Shown here: positions 42,767 through 53,865 of the stretch, one piece after another
Position numbering within the stretch: position 1 is the first letter of the stretch
Layout of the letters: each line of letters starts with the position of its first letter
NCBI RefSeq assembly: GCF_012489685.1
Contig: NC_080044.1
Span: 77,548,732-77,612,731 of the forward strand
Source: Lotus japonicus
Taxonomy: Eukaryota > Streptophyta > Magnoliopsida > Fabales > Fabaceae
DNA length: 64,000 nt
Direction of reading: 5' to 3'
Position numbers and translations under genes: made by a program
The notes under the pieces: generated by a model
The model's input: only the letters and a program-made list of their open reading frames with translations
The model's database searches: none
What the model was told of the DNA's origin: nothing

Positions 42767-44310
42767 CCCGCATTTTCACCTACTTAGATTATATGCACCT
42801 CAAGAGTGTACTAAGGTGATTGATGATAAAACAAGCCAACTCGATAGTTAAAGATCTCAAAGTATATGCAATACTTTATTCTTTGATCACTTAAATTGAT
42901 GTGAGGTGATCCAATATCATTCCAAATACCTATAGAAGATTTTATTCCTCACACTATCTATTCACAAGGAGTGTAATTATCTCACAATATTCAAATACAC
43001 TTAGGAATACATAGTAAAATCACTATTCACCCATCAATTCAAGCCCTAATACAACCAAAACATCATCTGAATGATTCCCTGCGAGTTCCAAGGAAATGAA
43101 TGCTAATCAGACCAACCAAGGTTATGGAAGCTAATGATCTTGCATGAAACTCCATTGGTGAGCCAAGAAGCTTAAGAATTAACCTTGATTTCATGACTTA
43201 ATCACTCACAGGTCACAGCCCTATATATTCATGCATTCTGAAGCATTGAGGTCTCAGAACACTAGTAGGAAGCTTAGGAACGAGAGAGAGGAGCCCTAAC
43301 AGCTCTCTAAGTCAAGGAAGAAGCATCAAACTTCTCCTCTTCGTTTCTCCCAATTCTTTCGTTAAACTTGCTTCAAATCTGTCCCATTGAGTTTCTGGAA
43401 GTTCATAGAGTGGTTCCGGGCGAAATTAGTGAAGTTTTGGTCAAGAAATCAGGGATAACGAGAAGCCCGAAACTTACCGGCGAGTGTTTCCAGTTTCCGG
43501 CGAGTTTTAGTAACCTGCAACTGCGTTTTTCTCCTTCCTCAGTTCGATTAAAGGTTCTATACCACCACCATCGTGTTCCTCTAAACGAGAAGAAGCGGAC
43601 CCAGTATCCTGAACCATCAACTTCCATGGACGCCGCGAGCGCCGCCGCGACAGTAATCTTCTCCGGCGAACAGGTCACCGGAAAATTACGAATTTCATTT
43701 CTGGTTCGTTGTAGCCTTTCCAAACGTATTTTTAAGCCATATTTCATGATTTAAGACATGAATAACCTGTTTTAGGGGTCTGGAAGCTAGGATTTCAAAA
43801 GGAAGCTTAGTTTGAACTTTCAATATGGATTTTGACATATTCTACACTATTCTGTGAGTAACACCAACCTCTGAATGATTCTGGAACTTTCATAAGCCTT
43901 GAATGTTGTTTATAAGTGCTCAGAGAAGGAAGAGATAGCTTGAGAAGTGAGAAAATGGATTCTCAACCCTAGGTCACTATAGAAATCACTTCCATGGTAG
44001 TGTTCTACCATCCCTCTAGCCTTGCATGTGCTGTATAGGTACTGCATTAACCTTAAATTAACTCTGGACCAGAAAAGATTGAAGAGAACTAAGGTTTTAA
44101 CTTGTTGTTGTAGTAGAATGAATTTTTGGAGTATTAAAACCCTAATTATGGTAAAATCATGAGGATTAAGAACTAAACTTGTGATTATTGAACTTAATTA
44201 GTACTAAGAGATGTTGTTCAGAAAACTTGAAGGTTAGAAATGATAAAAGAAAGTATGATTAATGAGAAAATAGTTAAACTATGCTTAATTAAGATTATTA
44301 GTAATTAATT
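42767..44310. other. Possible LTR-type or gene-fragment region, unresolved
   Basis: TGTAACATCCCGCATTTTCA at about 42760 resembles the start of a plant gypsy-type LTR, but no matching second LTR or TSD was found in the window. A GC-richer stretch at 43400-43700 has short frames on both strands without a recognisable protein. Confidence 0.3.
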
Positions 44311-44547
44311 ATAAGGTAAGCATAAGCTCTTATGCCAGTGTTTGGGATGACTTATCCAAACAGCTTATGGTCTGCCATAAGCTATTTTCAGCTTATTTTC
44401 ATAAGCTACTCAGGATAGCTTATGAGAAACAACTTATGCTTATGTACAACTTATTTTCAATTTATTTCAATAAATTTTTAAAAATAGCTTATGAATAAGC
44501 GCTTATGACCATAAGTGCTTAATTAAGCTGTTTTTCCAAACTGGGCC
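44311..44547. mobile_element. Second copy of the AAGCGCTTAT palindromic MITE
   Basis: Opposite orientation to 25494-25779. The right end TTTTTCCAAACTGGGCC is preceded by CTTATGACCATAAGTGCTTA. The left end is degenerate (AAGCATAAGCTCTTATGCCA). TTA follows the right end. Confidence 0.7.
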
Positions 44548-44874
44548 TTAATCTAAGTGTAGTTAACCATGTTAATTGAAAGTATACTAAAGACTTTAAG
44601 AGCGTAATTCCACCTAGATGACCAAGAATAATCATAAAGCTAAAGCTTATTTAAACATAAATTTTATAAAATATAAATATTGGGAATAATTTTGGGTTAT
44701 GGTAATTTCTATCCCAGTTCCCTCCTCAGGATAACTTTTATACATGATAGACATGATAGGATAAGCGACAAAATAGTGTTATCATATCATGCTGACCCAA
44801 CAAACAACATATTACAGCAGGATATGATTACTGCTATCATATCCTGTCTGCTTATCATGTCCATCAAACGGGTC
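44548..44874. other. Short intergenic interval with an imperfect inverted repeat
   Basis: TGATAGACATGATAGGATAA (44747) and ATCATATCCTGTCTGCTTAT (44837) form an imperfect inverted repeat, so this may be another degenerate MITE. No gene. Confidence 0.35.
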
Positions 44875-45450
44875 CTAAGTTTGAAAATGGTCTCTCCCCA
44901 AGGTAAAGTTTGAACTTAGTCCCTTTGCTACATGGCTTCACAAGTCCTACGTGGAATTGCCATATATTTAATGAAGTCTACATGGAAGCTTTTTCTTGTT
45001 TTTTTTTGAAAAATTCATTTTTCCACCTCAAATTAACTCATTAACTCTTGAGCTAACCCTTATAACCCTTATTCACAAATTAACATAACTCCAAACCAAA
45101 TCAAACACATGTAAAATCCCCAAACCCTATCTGTAAAATTCCCAAATTCTATCGACTCATCTTCTTCAACCGTGTCTTCTCCTCCTCTTCATCTTCGAGC
45201 ATCTCTCCTTATTCCCATCCTTCATCTTTGAACTTCATATTCTCCATTTCCCTCCCCATCCTTCATACAAATTTCATAACTTGTATACTTACTTCCCCAA
45301 CCATTATGTGAACCTGTATACCCTTTTGACCACATTTCTAGCAAGGTCATCAGACCACCACTTTTGGCAGCGACTAAAACTGGGTAGTTTCTCAAATAAT
45401 AAGGACTAAGTTCAAACTTTGCTATGAGGAGAGACCGTTTTCAAATTTAG
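44875..45450. mobile_element. TIR element with 48-bp inverted repeats
   Basis: The left end CTAAGTTTGAAAATGGTCTC and the reverse-complemented right end CTAAATTTGAAAACGGTCTC continue to match through AAAGTTTGAACTTAGTCC, about 48 bp in all. The interior is non-coding. No convincing TSD. Long TIRs would fit a Mutator-type MITE. Confidence 0.65.
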
Positions 45451-45567
45451 TGCACTATACATGAATTAAAACCTTATTTAACCCAAACTTTTAAGATTGA
45501 ACCTATATCAATATATGATTTAGCTTTAAAAAAATACATTTCCAAGTTAATATTTGTTATTCAAATT

Positions 45568-45720
45568 CCCGAAGGGTAGTTGAAGTGGTAAGAGCTATGG
45601 ACATAAGGGTTGGGTAAAGGATGAAGGGTCCATATGGTTCAAACGCAGAAGAGGACTAATTTACTAACATTATTAACAACTAACAAATGTTTATAAAAAA
45701 TTTTATTATTCATGAGATTA
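45568..45720 (+). mobile_element. tRNA-derived SINE
   Basis: TAGTTGAAGTGG (45577-45588) fits the pol III A box and GGTTCAAACGC (45636-45646) fits the B box, at the spacing seen in plant SINEs. An AT-rich body follows. The 3' limit is approximate. Confidence 0.6.
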
Positions 45721-46139
45721 AACAATTCTACACAAGAATTTGGCCGTTCAATCTTACAAATTTCATAATTAATAAGGGAGAACCAATATTCACAAGCTCA
45801 TATTTGGATTAACATTTTTTCTTGCGAAAAATGCACAAAGCCACCTCAAATTTTAGTGCTTTTACAAATAGGCATCATTAACTATATATCATCCTAATTA
45901 ATTCTTAAGCTTTAATCTATCTATCATCTATAATATATAAAAGCAAAGTTTTGCAGCCTTGGGGGCAAAAAAGTCCTTCAGCAATTTATTCCAATATCTA
46001 TGAGAGCTGGGTATGGATATTTTTGTAAAAAAGTCATTTTATTTCACTCAGGTTTGATCTCAGCCGTTCATTCATATCAATTTCATTCATTCTTTCATTC
46101 AATGGATTTATTAAATTAGTGAAATACTTTTCAGTTTCA

Positions 46140-49100
46140 AAAATGTAAACAGACGCTTCCCCTTTCACCTTACCTTCTTCCTTTTCTCCTTCTCTCAGCC
46201 GTTTCTAGGTTTCAAGTCGTTTAAAACCTTCTCTCAGACACACTGCTTTTCCGTGTCTGCCTCTGATTTCAGGACCTCCTCGACACCCTCCCTCGCCCTT
46301 CCACCGCCGTCTGGAAAACCTTCATCATGGGCTTCATCTGCGACCGGGTGCCAGGGTTTTCATACTCGATTTGGGTTTTCCTGCAATTTTTCAGGTTGGT
46401 TTCTCTTTCTCACATCTGTGATTCGTTCTTCCTCCAAGCATCCATTTGTTCCCTTTGTTTTTTTTCCCAGTTCGTGATGGAGATGATTTTTGGCTAAGCA
46501 GATTTGATTCAAATTGTTCACTGTGATTCCTGTCCTGCAGATTTGGTGCGCCTTTGCTGGGATTATGGGGTTCCAGTTTGTGCTTTGGTGTCGTTCTTCT
46601 ATGTTGTTCTTGATTGTGGTATTGAATTTTCTTTCATGAACCAAAAACACAATTTTCCTTAATTTTTTTCATGGTTTTCTAGACTTTTTAGACAGTGATT
46701 GGGTTTGGATCTCTTGATGACATGAAAAGGCCTCAGCTACTGTTTTACCTTGGTATTATATATGTTCTCTTGGAGTAAAAAAGGCAGGATGTTATGGCTC
46801 ATTCTACAGAAGTAGAATTTATTGCAGCAACAGTTGTAAATCAATCCTTATAGTGTTTTTACAGTTGAGTTTTTTATTTGAGTTTTTAGTTTTTTTCTTT
46901 TTTTTTTTATAATTTTGGACATGAGAAAGTAAGGGTCTGTGGCTAAGTTGTGTTACATTGCATCTTGATGTTCATTCGAGAGAACTGGTGAAGGGGCAGG
47001 GGCTTAGTGAGCGGGGGGAAATTATTCTCTTCTATAAGGTAACCTCCCAAAATCTGCATTATTGTGTGTCTTTTAAGATTTTTATTTCCATCTTGGTTTA
47101 ATTGGTGTAGAATTATCCAAGTTCATTCTCATTATATGCTTCACTTTGATGCTTATTCAAGAAAATTGTCTATATAAAATGACAATCACTGTATAATTAA
47201 GTAATTGTTATTTCATGAATTATTACTCTACAGTTTCATTTCTTCCATAACGGCTGATTTCAATCTTGCCAAATTACAAGTTATTTTCATTGAATTGTTA
47301 TTATGATAGTTAATATAGCAAAGAAGCCTTTGATAGCTTAGGCAGTTTCAAACGGCATTACTTTTTATAATAATTGCCAATAAGTGGCATTCCTTTTAAG
47401 TATCTTACATTAATAGGCATTTGCATCAACATTTTTATTGCTATTTTGGCATTTTATTTGTGTGACCTACACCAGTATTTTGGCATCTTAGTGTTTATAA
47501 TCATTCAAGTTAGCGAAACTAATGCACGGCCTAATACCTATTTTCTATGCACAGTTTAATTACCTATGTTATTGGTTGTGTAGGCTGAACCTAAAACAGA
47601 TGAAGTATATGATCAGACAACTTTGCTTCCTGAAGCAGATGTGAGTGCGCTCTGACTTAGAATCAGAGTAAGAGAGTCCTACTGCTAACCTTATTTTAAA
47701 ATCTTTTATAATCTTATTTCAGTTTGAAGTATCATTTACTAATTATAGAACTTGATCCACATTGTCAATTTCCCTCCCAGACAGAGATTGTGGTATCGCA
47801 TCATAAAATTTGTTCTTTTCTCACTAGCTTTTCTTCTTTGCAGATATTGTTTCTGCAACCACAACTTTTCTTTTTGCAGATATTCTGTCTGCAATCGATC
47901 TCATCCCTTTGTTGCTTCAATATTCTATAAATGCTTCTCCTGGATGTTCCCAGTTGCATTGTTTTGGATTCTCTTTGATTCTACATGCTTGGATGATCAA
48001 GTAGCCAATTAAGGTTTGAATCTTATCTTGGTGTCTTCAATCCATACCATATTTTTCAACAGTGATGTAATTAGAGTAAATGAAACTCCTATACTTTATC
48101 CCTTTTTTCCTCATTATGCTTGCACATGCTCTTGACTTGCTTTTTGCTATGATTCCTAAATTCGTTAATTTGCTTTCAGAAAATGTTACTATACAGCATA
48201 CAATAAGGTCTTAGTAGAGAGTGGAATGGAGGAATGTGCTACCCTAAATTTATGAGTTGTATCACTACCAAGAATGGTTATTTATTTTCAAGTTAGAGGG
48301 AAGAAAATAGGAATCACATAGCCATGCTGTTGGATTTTTATTTTGGTTTTGACATTCATATTAAGCATATGCATGATGCATCTGAATTTTAACATAGTGA
48401 TAAAGCTAATGAATGAAAGATTAAAAAAGCACATGATAGTAGCTTCTTGGTTTTGATTGAATATGTTTCTGTTTATTTTTATTTTCGCAATTCCAAGAAT
48501 CAAGTCTCAAATCTAAATGCTAATCTAACTGTTGCAAGGTTTTGGATTCTCTGATTCTGCATGCTTGGTAGAATGAGTTGGAAATTAAGGTGGTGAATCT
48601 TATCTTGGAGCCTTAAATTGATATCACAACCAGCTATATTTTTCAAGAGTGTGGTTCAAGTGTATCATCTTATCCGAACTAAAGACAGATGTTCTCAGGA
48701 ACGAAAAAAGTAGGAGTAACGAAGAAGATAAATGAGAATGGATATGAGAATTCTTACTGAATGTACAAGTTGCTGCATTGTTGTCTCCCACCAAGGTATG
48801 AATCATCCGTCTTTTTACTTTTTTCACCTTTGTTATTTCTTTCCTCTTTCACTCCCATTCCATGTTATGTTTTTTTTGTTGCCTTCTTTGAAGTTTTATT
48901 TTTCAGCCTATGCATTCCCAAGACTATTCACAAGTACAATGCTTATAAGGATGTTGGTCTTTCTACTTACTGATTATATGAATTAGAATTATGTGAGCAG
49001 AGAGAGAAGGCTGGGACAGAAAAATGCTAAAATGAGTTATTTTAGATTGCAAGAACGTCAATCTTTCCAGAACAAGAAAGTAAAGTTCTCAGCCAGCAGA

Positions 49101-49500
49101 GGCAGCATCAAAGTGAAGGACAAGAAAGTAGTGGACAGGAAGATTCATATGTACAGGTTATTGTTGTTGATTCTCAAGAGGATGATAGTACGGATAATTG
49201 AAGCGCATAAGCTTTGTTGAGTTCAACACTACAGGTTTTGGTTAAAATCTGATGGCTAGAATGGTATATGTGGAGGGAGAAGGATTATGGAAAAATTGTC
49301 AAGGCATGGCACTGCCCATTAAGGTTATCCAAAGGCCTAAGTCACTTGATTTAGGAGTGCAATTCTCTAGCAGCCCTGATGAGCCAGCCACTGAGGGAGC
49401 TATGATCAAGTCTTCAAGAATTGGTGCTTTGGAAAACATACCAAAGAATTTGGATCAAAGATGATGGCTAAGACAATAGGTAGAGAATCATAATGTAATT
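46140..49500 (+). other. Transcript-like region of unidentified gene pieces
   Basis: Composition is gene-like: a C/T-rich leader (46155-46270), a GC-richer block (46260-46400) and several exon-sized open pieces bounded by AG and GT. Besides the ARF exon at 47584-47640, candidates are 46993-47040 and 49004-49157 (ending GTACAG/GTTATT). A block of about 110 bp is duplicated (about 47961-48065 and 48539-48650, sharing TTGGATTCTCT and GAATCTTATCTTGG). The open frame 49252-49464 has no recognised domain. I cannot assemble a continuous protein. Confidence 0.35.
47584..47640 (+). pseudogene. Isolated auxin response factor (ARF)-like exon
   Basis: A 57-bp open piece flanked by an acceptor (GTGTAG) and a donor (GTGAGT) encodes AEPKTDEVYDQTTLLPEAD. 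This is very close to the conserved ARF segment just before the B3 DNA-binding domain (family pattern AExxTDEVYAQITLLPE). No B3 domain, upstream ARF exon or other ARF motif is found nearby. It is therefore a displaced fragment, probably captured by a transposon. The substitutions at YDQT compared with the usual YAQI suggest loss of constraint. Confidence 0.6.
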
Positions 49501-50289
49501 ACACCATTGAGTGTTGCTAGGCTACCGAAGTCATGACTCATGAGGACTAGGCTCCAAAAGTTAATTTAGATTTCTTTGTTTTTTGCTCCTTTCTAATTGT
49601 ATATTGGCCTAAGATTATGCTTTAGCACGCATTTTCTAACAATGGAATTCACTATGTTAAAATGTTATATTTTCTTGCGTCTATAAACATCTCTTTAAAA
49701 AAGGGAATGTTATTTGAGAAGTATCTTTCTAGGGATTTTACTTAAATATGTTGTTTAAATTGGCATTGAAGATGTTCCTTTGCTAATGGAAATAGCTTTT
49801 GTGCGCTCTTAAATGTTAAAACTGTGAATTTTTTCTTACGGTTGGTTATACCTTTAGATTATTGAAACTTTGTGAACTTGAGTAAGCTTCCTTATCTTTA
49901 TTCGACTATTTCAGTAAACACTGAGGATGAAAAAGTTATAATGAATTGTAAGAGAACAACAACGAATGATACTTGGGGAGCGGTTGATAATTCATCCAGT
50001 TGCTGAATTTAGGAGAGGGAGATAGCATTGGCTTTTGCTCTAAGGGTGACGCATAGTGACTAGGTCTCATCCGGTTAATGTTAGAAACATTCTTTTTGTG
50101 CCTTTTAAAATTCTAAATTAAAACTATAAAAAATTAACCCACTATACTAATTAGTATGACAATAATAGTTCTTAAGTTTATTCTTAATGTAAATGTTTCA
50201 CTTGAAAAAAAATTAAAAATATGAAGACTTACTCAGTGTCTTTTTTTCTCAATTGGAAAAGTATATTTAATGTCTTTTATTAGCTCATA
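49501..50289. other. No gene seen
   Basis: AT-rich sequence between the gene-piece region and the first of two Stowaway MITEs, with no recognisable feature. Confidence 0.4.
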
Positions 50290-50585
50290 CTCCCTCCGTT
50301 CCCTATTATAAGTCACATTTTTTGAAAAAAAATTGTTACAAAATATAAGTCACTTTCTAATATCTAGGAAGCATTAAATAAGTTTTTCCAAGTTCACCCT
50401 CATATTTAATATGAAAGAGATGATAAACTTTAGAAGTATTAACTTGGAGAGAGAAAATCATAGGAAAGTAAATAAGGGTAATCTAGGAAAGTAAATCATT
50501 TTCTTTACAAATTTATTACTAGTAACTACTTTTCTTAATCTAAGAGATTTAGTTATTTGTGACTTATATATAGGAACGGAGGGAG
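50290..50585. mobile_element. Stowaway MITE
   Basis: CTCCCTCCGTTCCCTATTAT at the left and TATAGGAACGGAGGGAG at the right, TA on both sides (50288-50289 and 50586-50587). Both ends also share the inner GTCAC / GTGAC. Confidence 0.92.
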
Positions 50586-52031
50586 TATATAGTAATCTCA
50601 TATTAATTTGTTTGATAAAAAATCAAATTAAATAATGGAAGTGCAAAAGTTTTAAAGAGCAATTTATACACACACCACATGTAAGGTAAATAGTTAGTGA
50701 AAAGTTGTTTTTGGCATTGATATAAAATTTAATGGAAAAACCTGTAACGTTAATTTTAAGGATTAATACTAATATATTCAATAATTCTAACTAATAAATT
50801 ATGCCTTATGAAATTCTCAAACTGATATGAATTAAAAACTATTATTATGCAACCAATAATTTTTTAATAAAATACTACAAAACATTTTGAAATGGTTATA
50901 AACTATAATGATAAATTAGCAGGAGGAAATTGATAAATTAGATCTATCAAGTATTAACTTAAATTTGTAAAACAGTAAAATAAATGTCAATCATATACCC
51001 ACTTAATAAACAATTATGTGCACACTTCAATTGAGGTGGTTACAAAACATCTTTTATGTTTTAAAAAGAAATTGAGGTAGTTACAAACATAAGTTAGACT
51101 TTATCTCAACTTAAATTTCAAAAATGCAAAATAATTTTCAATCATGTCCCCACTTCGATCGAGGTGGTTACTGAGGGGTTTTATTCATTGACATTGTGAG
51201 GATGAATATGAATATGATATTGTTTTTATCATCAATTTGCTAATTATTGGAAGGAAGGGGAAAAGACCACAGAAGAATGAAGAGAAAACATTGAGAGTGA
51301 TTTCTCATTAGCGGTGGGTTGGGTAAATTGCTAATCTAATCGGCCTATTAAGCTTCTAGCTGAGCTAAGGATGATTGATATGCTTTTAAGAGAGGTTTCG
51401 TGCTTAGGTGTCACTCATGTTTTTAGAGAAGCTAATGATCTAACTGAGCTGATCACTTAGAAAAGGAGGGGTGTGGTAGGACTTACCCTTTGTGGAGTCT
51501 CTTACCTTAGCTTGGTAGCTCTTAGCATAAAGAATGTTTGTATTTCCTACTTGAGAAGGACGGTCTCACGCTTTTTCATTAATAAACTATTTCGTTTCCA
51601 AAAAAAGAATCAAGAGAAAACAGACAATATCATTGTGAAATTATAAAGCTTATATTAAATGCAACTAAATATTGCTAATGGTTGAAATTTGAATTAAGAA
51701 TGAAACAGTAAGATTAAAATTGAAAGCCAATTAGTAAATACTAATTTGCCTATTCAACTTTTGTTTGGGTAGCTGAAATACTGATTAAGATTCTAAATTA
51801 AAATATTTTATATGAATGCAATTAAATAATGATTTAGATTATAAAAGATTCTGAGTTCAAAAAAAAGATTATAAAATATTCCATTAATAATGATTTTATA
51901 TGAAAACATTAAATATAAAAAAAAAAGAGATTCAAAAACATGACTGCAACAAACACGCTGCCATTTAAAAAAAAAAAACACGTTGCCCATTTTTTAAATT
52001 TCAAAATTGAATTTAAAGCATTTAATTAGTA
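50586..52031. other. AT-rich DNA, no gene seen
   Basis: Contains two similar blocks (about 50940-51060 and 51100-51170: CAATCAT...CACTT...GAGGTGGTTAC) and AT-rich filler. At 51330-51480 weak traces of a retroelement-like frame could be read, but not firmly. Confidence 0.35.
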
Positions 52032-52296
52032 CTCCCTCCGTTCCTATTTAACTGTTCGGGAAGAGAAGAAACACACATATTAAGGAGTGCAATTAATTTT
52101 GTTGGTTTTCATAAAAGTATTATTTGTTTTTCATTTTTACCCTTTTGATTGCATTTTATCTTTCTTCATTTATTGTTTCCACAAGGGTATTACTTGGAAA
52201 AACATCAACTAATGCTCTCTTGAAATTATAAGTGGACAAATATATAGGAACACAATATTTTCTTCAAAGTGGACAGTTAAATAGGAACGGAGGGAG
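52032..52296. mobile_element. Stowaway MITE
   Basis: CTCCCTCCGTTCCTATTTAA and, at the right, TTAAATAGGAACGGAGGGAG, flanked by TA (52030-52031 and 52297-52298). The ends are perfect inverted repeats of at least 20 bp. Confidence 0.93.
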
Positions 52297-53140
52297 TAAT
52301 CAATTTAAAAAAAAAATAGTAACCGCATTATTTTCAACTGATTGAAAATTTAAAGGAAGACCTATTAATTGCATTAAATCCTGATATTGCAGAAGGAAAT
52401 ATTTTAATTGGTTCCTATTTTAATATCCAGATTTCATATAATTCACAAGCACAATAAATTTATTTTGTATGGCATTTATGTGATTGATCTACCGTTAACT
52501 AATAACGATCCATAAAAATGAAAAAAAAATGAAAGATTTAGGGATTCAGATGAAATTTTAAGTAGAACAAACAGAAGGGACAAATCCAAATATAGAAATT
52601 CTAAAAAATTTCATAATTTAATTGACCTACAGTAGATAGATTTAGTTTCTTGGTTCCAACGTGTATGTACTCAATTAAGTAGCATAATAATAATAATTTT
52701 ATTTGACATTTTAATTTTTTTACGGTAATGTTGTTTCAAGTAAAATTACTAAATGCTATGTAACACTGTTAAGTGTATTAGAAAAATTGAAACCCGTGTC
52801 AATTAATACGTAGGGGTTGTGGACAAGTATTAGTGTGTAAATTGTTTGATCAAAGTAAAACGTAGGGGTTAGCAAAGTGATGGAATCCCAAGGGGATTTT
52901 AGTGAAGCTTACAATTGAATAATAAAAGTACATAAATTAATAAATTTATATTTTTTAATATGTTTTTAGAAATATGCTTCAAGTACTAACTTCCCATTAC
53001 CTGTCTTATGAGAGTGACTTTTTTACTTCTCTTTTTCTGTCCACCCATGTGCCTCTTTGTTTTGTTTTAACTAAAGGTTGAGTGACACCATTAAATCTAT
53101 TAAAAAATTGAAACTGATATCAATTGATACGTAGGGGTTG
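52297..53140. other. AT-rich DNA, no gene seen
   Basis: Contains a partial duplication: TTGAAACCCGTGTCAATTAATACGTAGGGG at about 52790 resembles the segment at about 53109. No coding frame. Confidence 0.4.
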
Positions 53141-53148
53141 TGCACAGG

Positions 53149-53857
53149 TAGAGCTGTCAATATGGGTTCCAACCCGCGAGCCAGCTCGACGGGTTGGCTA
53201 AATGAGCCGGGTTGGGTTGGTTAAATTCCAGCTCGAAAAGAACTTGGGTTAGTGCAACCCGGCTCGTTTAACCCGCGGGTTAGACGGGCCAACCCGCGGG
53301 TCAAGCGAGTCAACCCGTCGGGTTAGAGTTATTTTTTATTAAAAAAATTATTTTATTTGTCTTTAATTTAAGGTTAGTTTTATAGATTACTTTTAGATAG
53401 AAAAATGGAAATTTTCATTTCTTTAAATTTGAGACAATTTTTTGTGTTTTATTTATTGTTATTATATTATTTATCTTATTTTAAATGTGACAGTAAAATA
53501 ATTGTGTTTTTAAATCTTGTCAACTAAATTATTTTACTATATTTTGTAACCAAAAAGTTACTTTACTATATTTCAAATGTGACATACAAATTAATGGGTT
53601 GATAAACCTCTTTCTTATGAGTTGTTACCAATTTCTTTAAGTATTTTTGTGAAATTATTTTTTTAAAACATTTTCTAATCCAATTTATCTATTTTCTATT
53701 TTTTTTTTCACCCAACCCGCGAGCTCGTAGCGAGCCGGGTTGGGTTCATATTTTCCTGGCTCGTTAAGGCCCCGAGTTGACACAACCCAACCCGTTTTCA
53801 ACCCAACCCATACGGGCTGACCCATATGGGTCGGGCTGGCCCGTATTGACAGCTCTA
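53149..53857. mobile_element. hAT element, non-autonomous, 709 bp
   Basis: The ends TAGAGCTGTCAATATGGG and, reverse-complemented, TAGAGCTGTCAATACGGG form the TIR. Perfect 8-bp direct repeats TGCACAGG (53141-53148 and 53858-53865) give the hAT-type TSD. Subterminal regions carry many AACCCG / CGGGTT and GCTCG motifs. There is no transposase. The centre is AT-rich. Confidence 0.9.
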
Positions 53858-53865
53858 TGCACAGG

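Noticed and set aside
42598..43754. Short frames on both strands at 42.6-43.8 kb
   Set aside because: Overlapping frames in GC-richer repeat-like DNA, with no conserved motif.
46253..46477. Possible first exon of a plus-strand gene
   Set aside because: The frame does not connect by splicing to any other recognised exon and matches no family I know.
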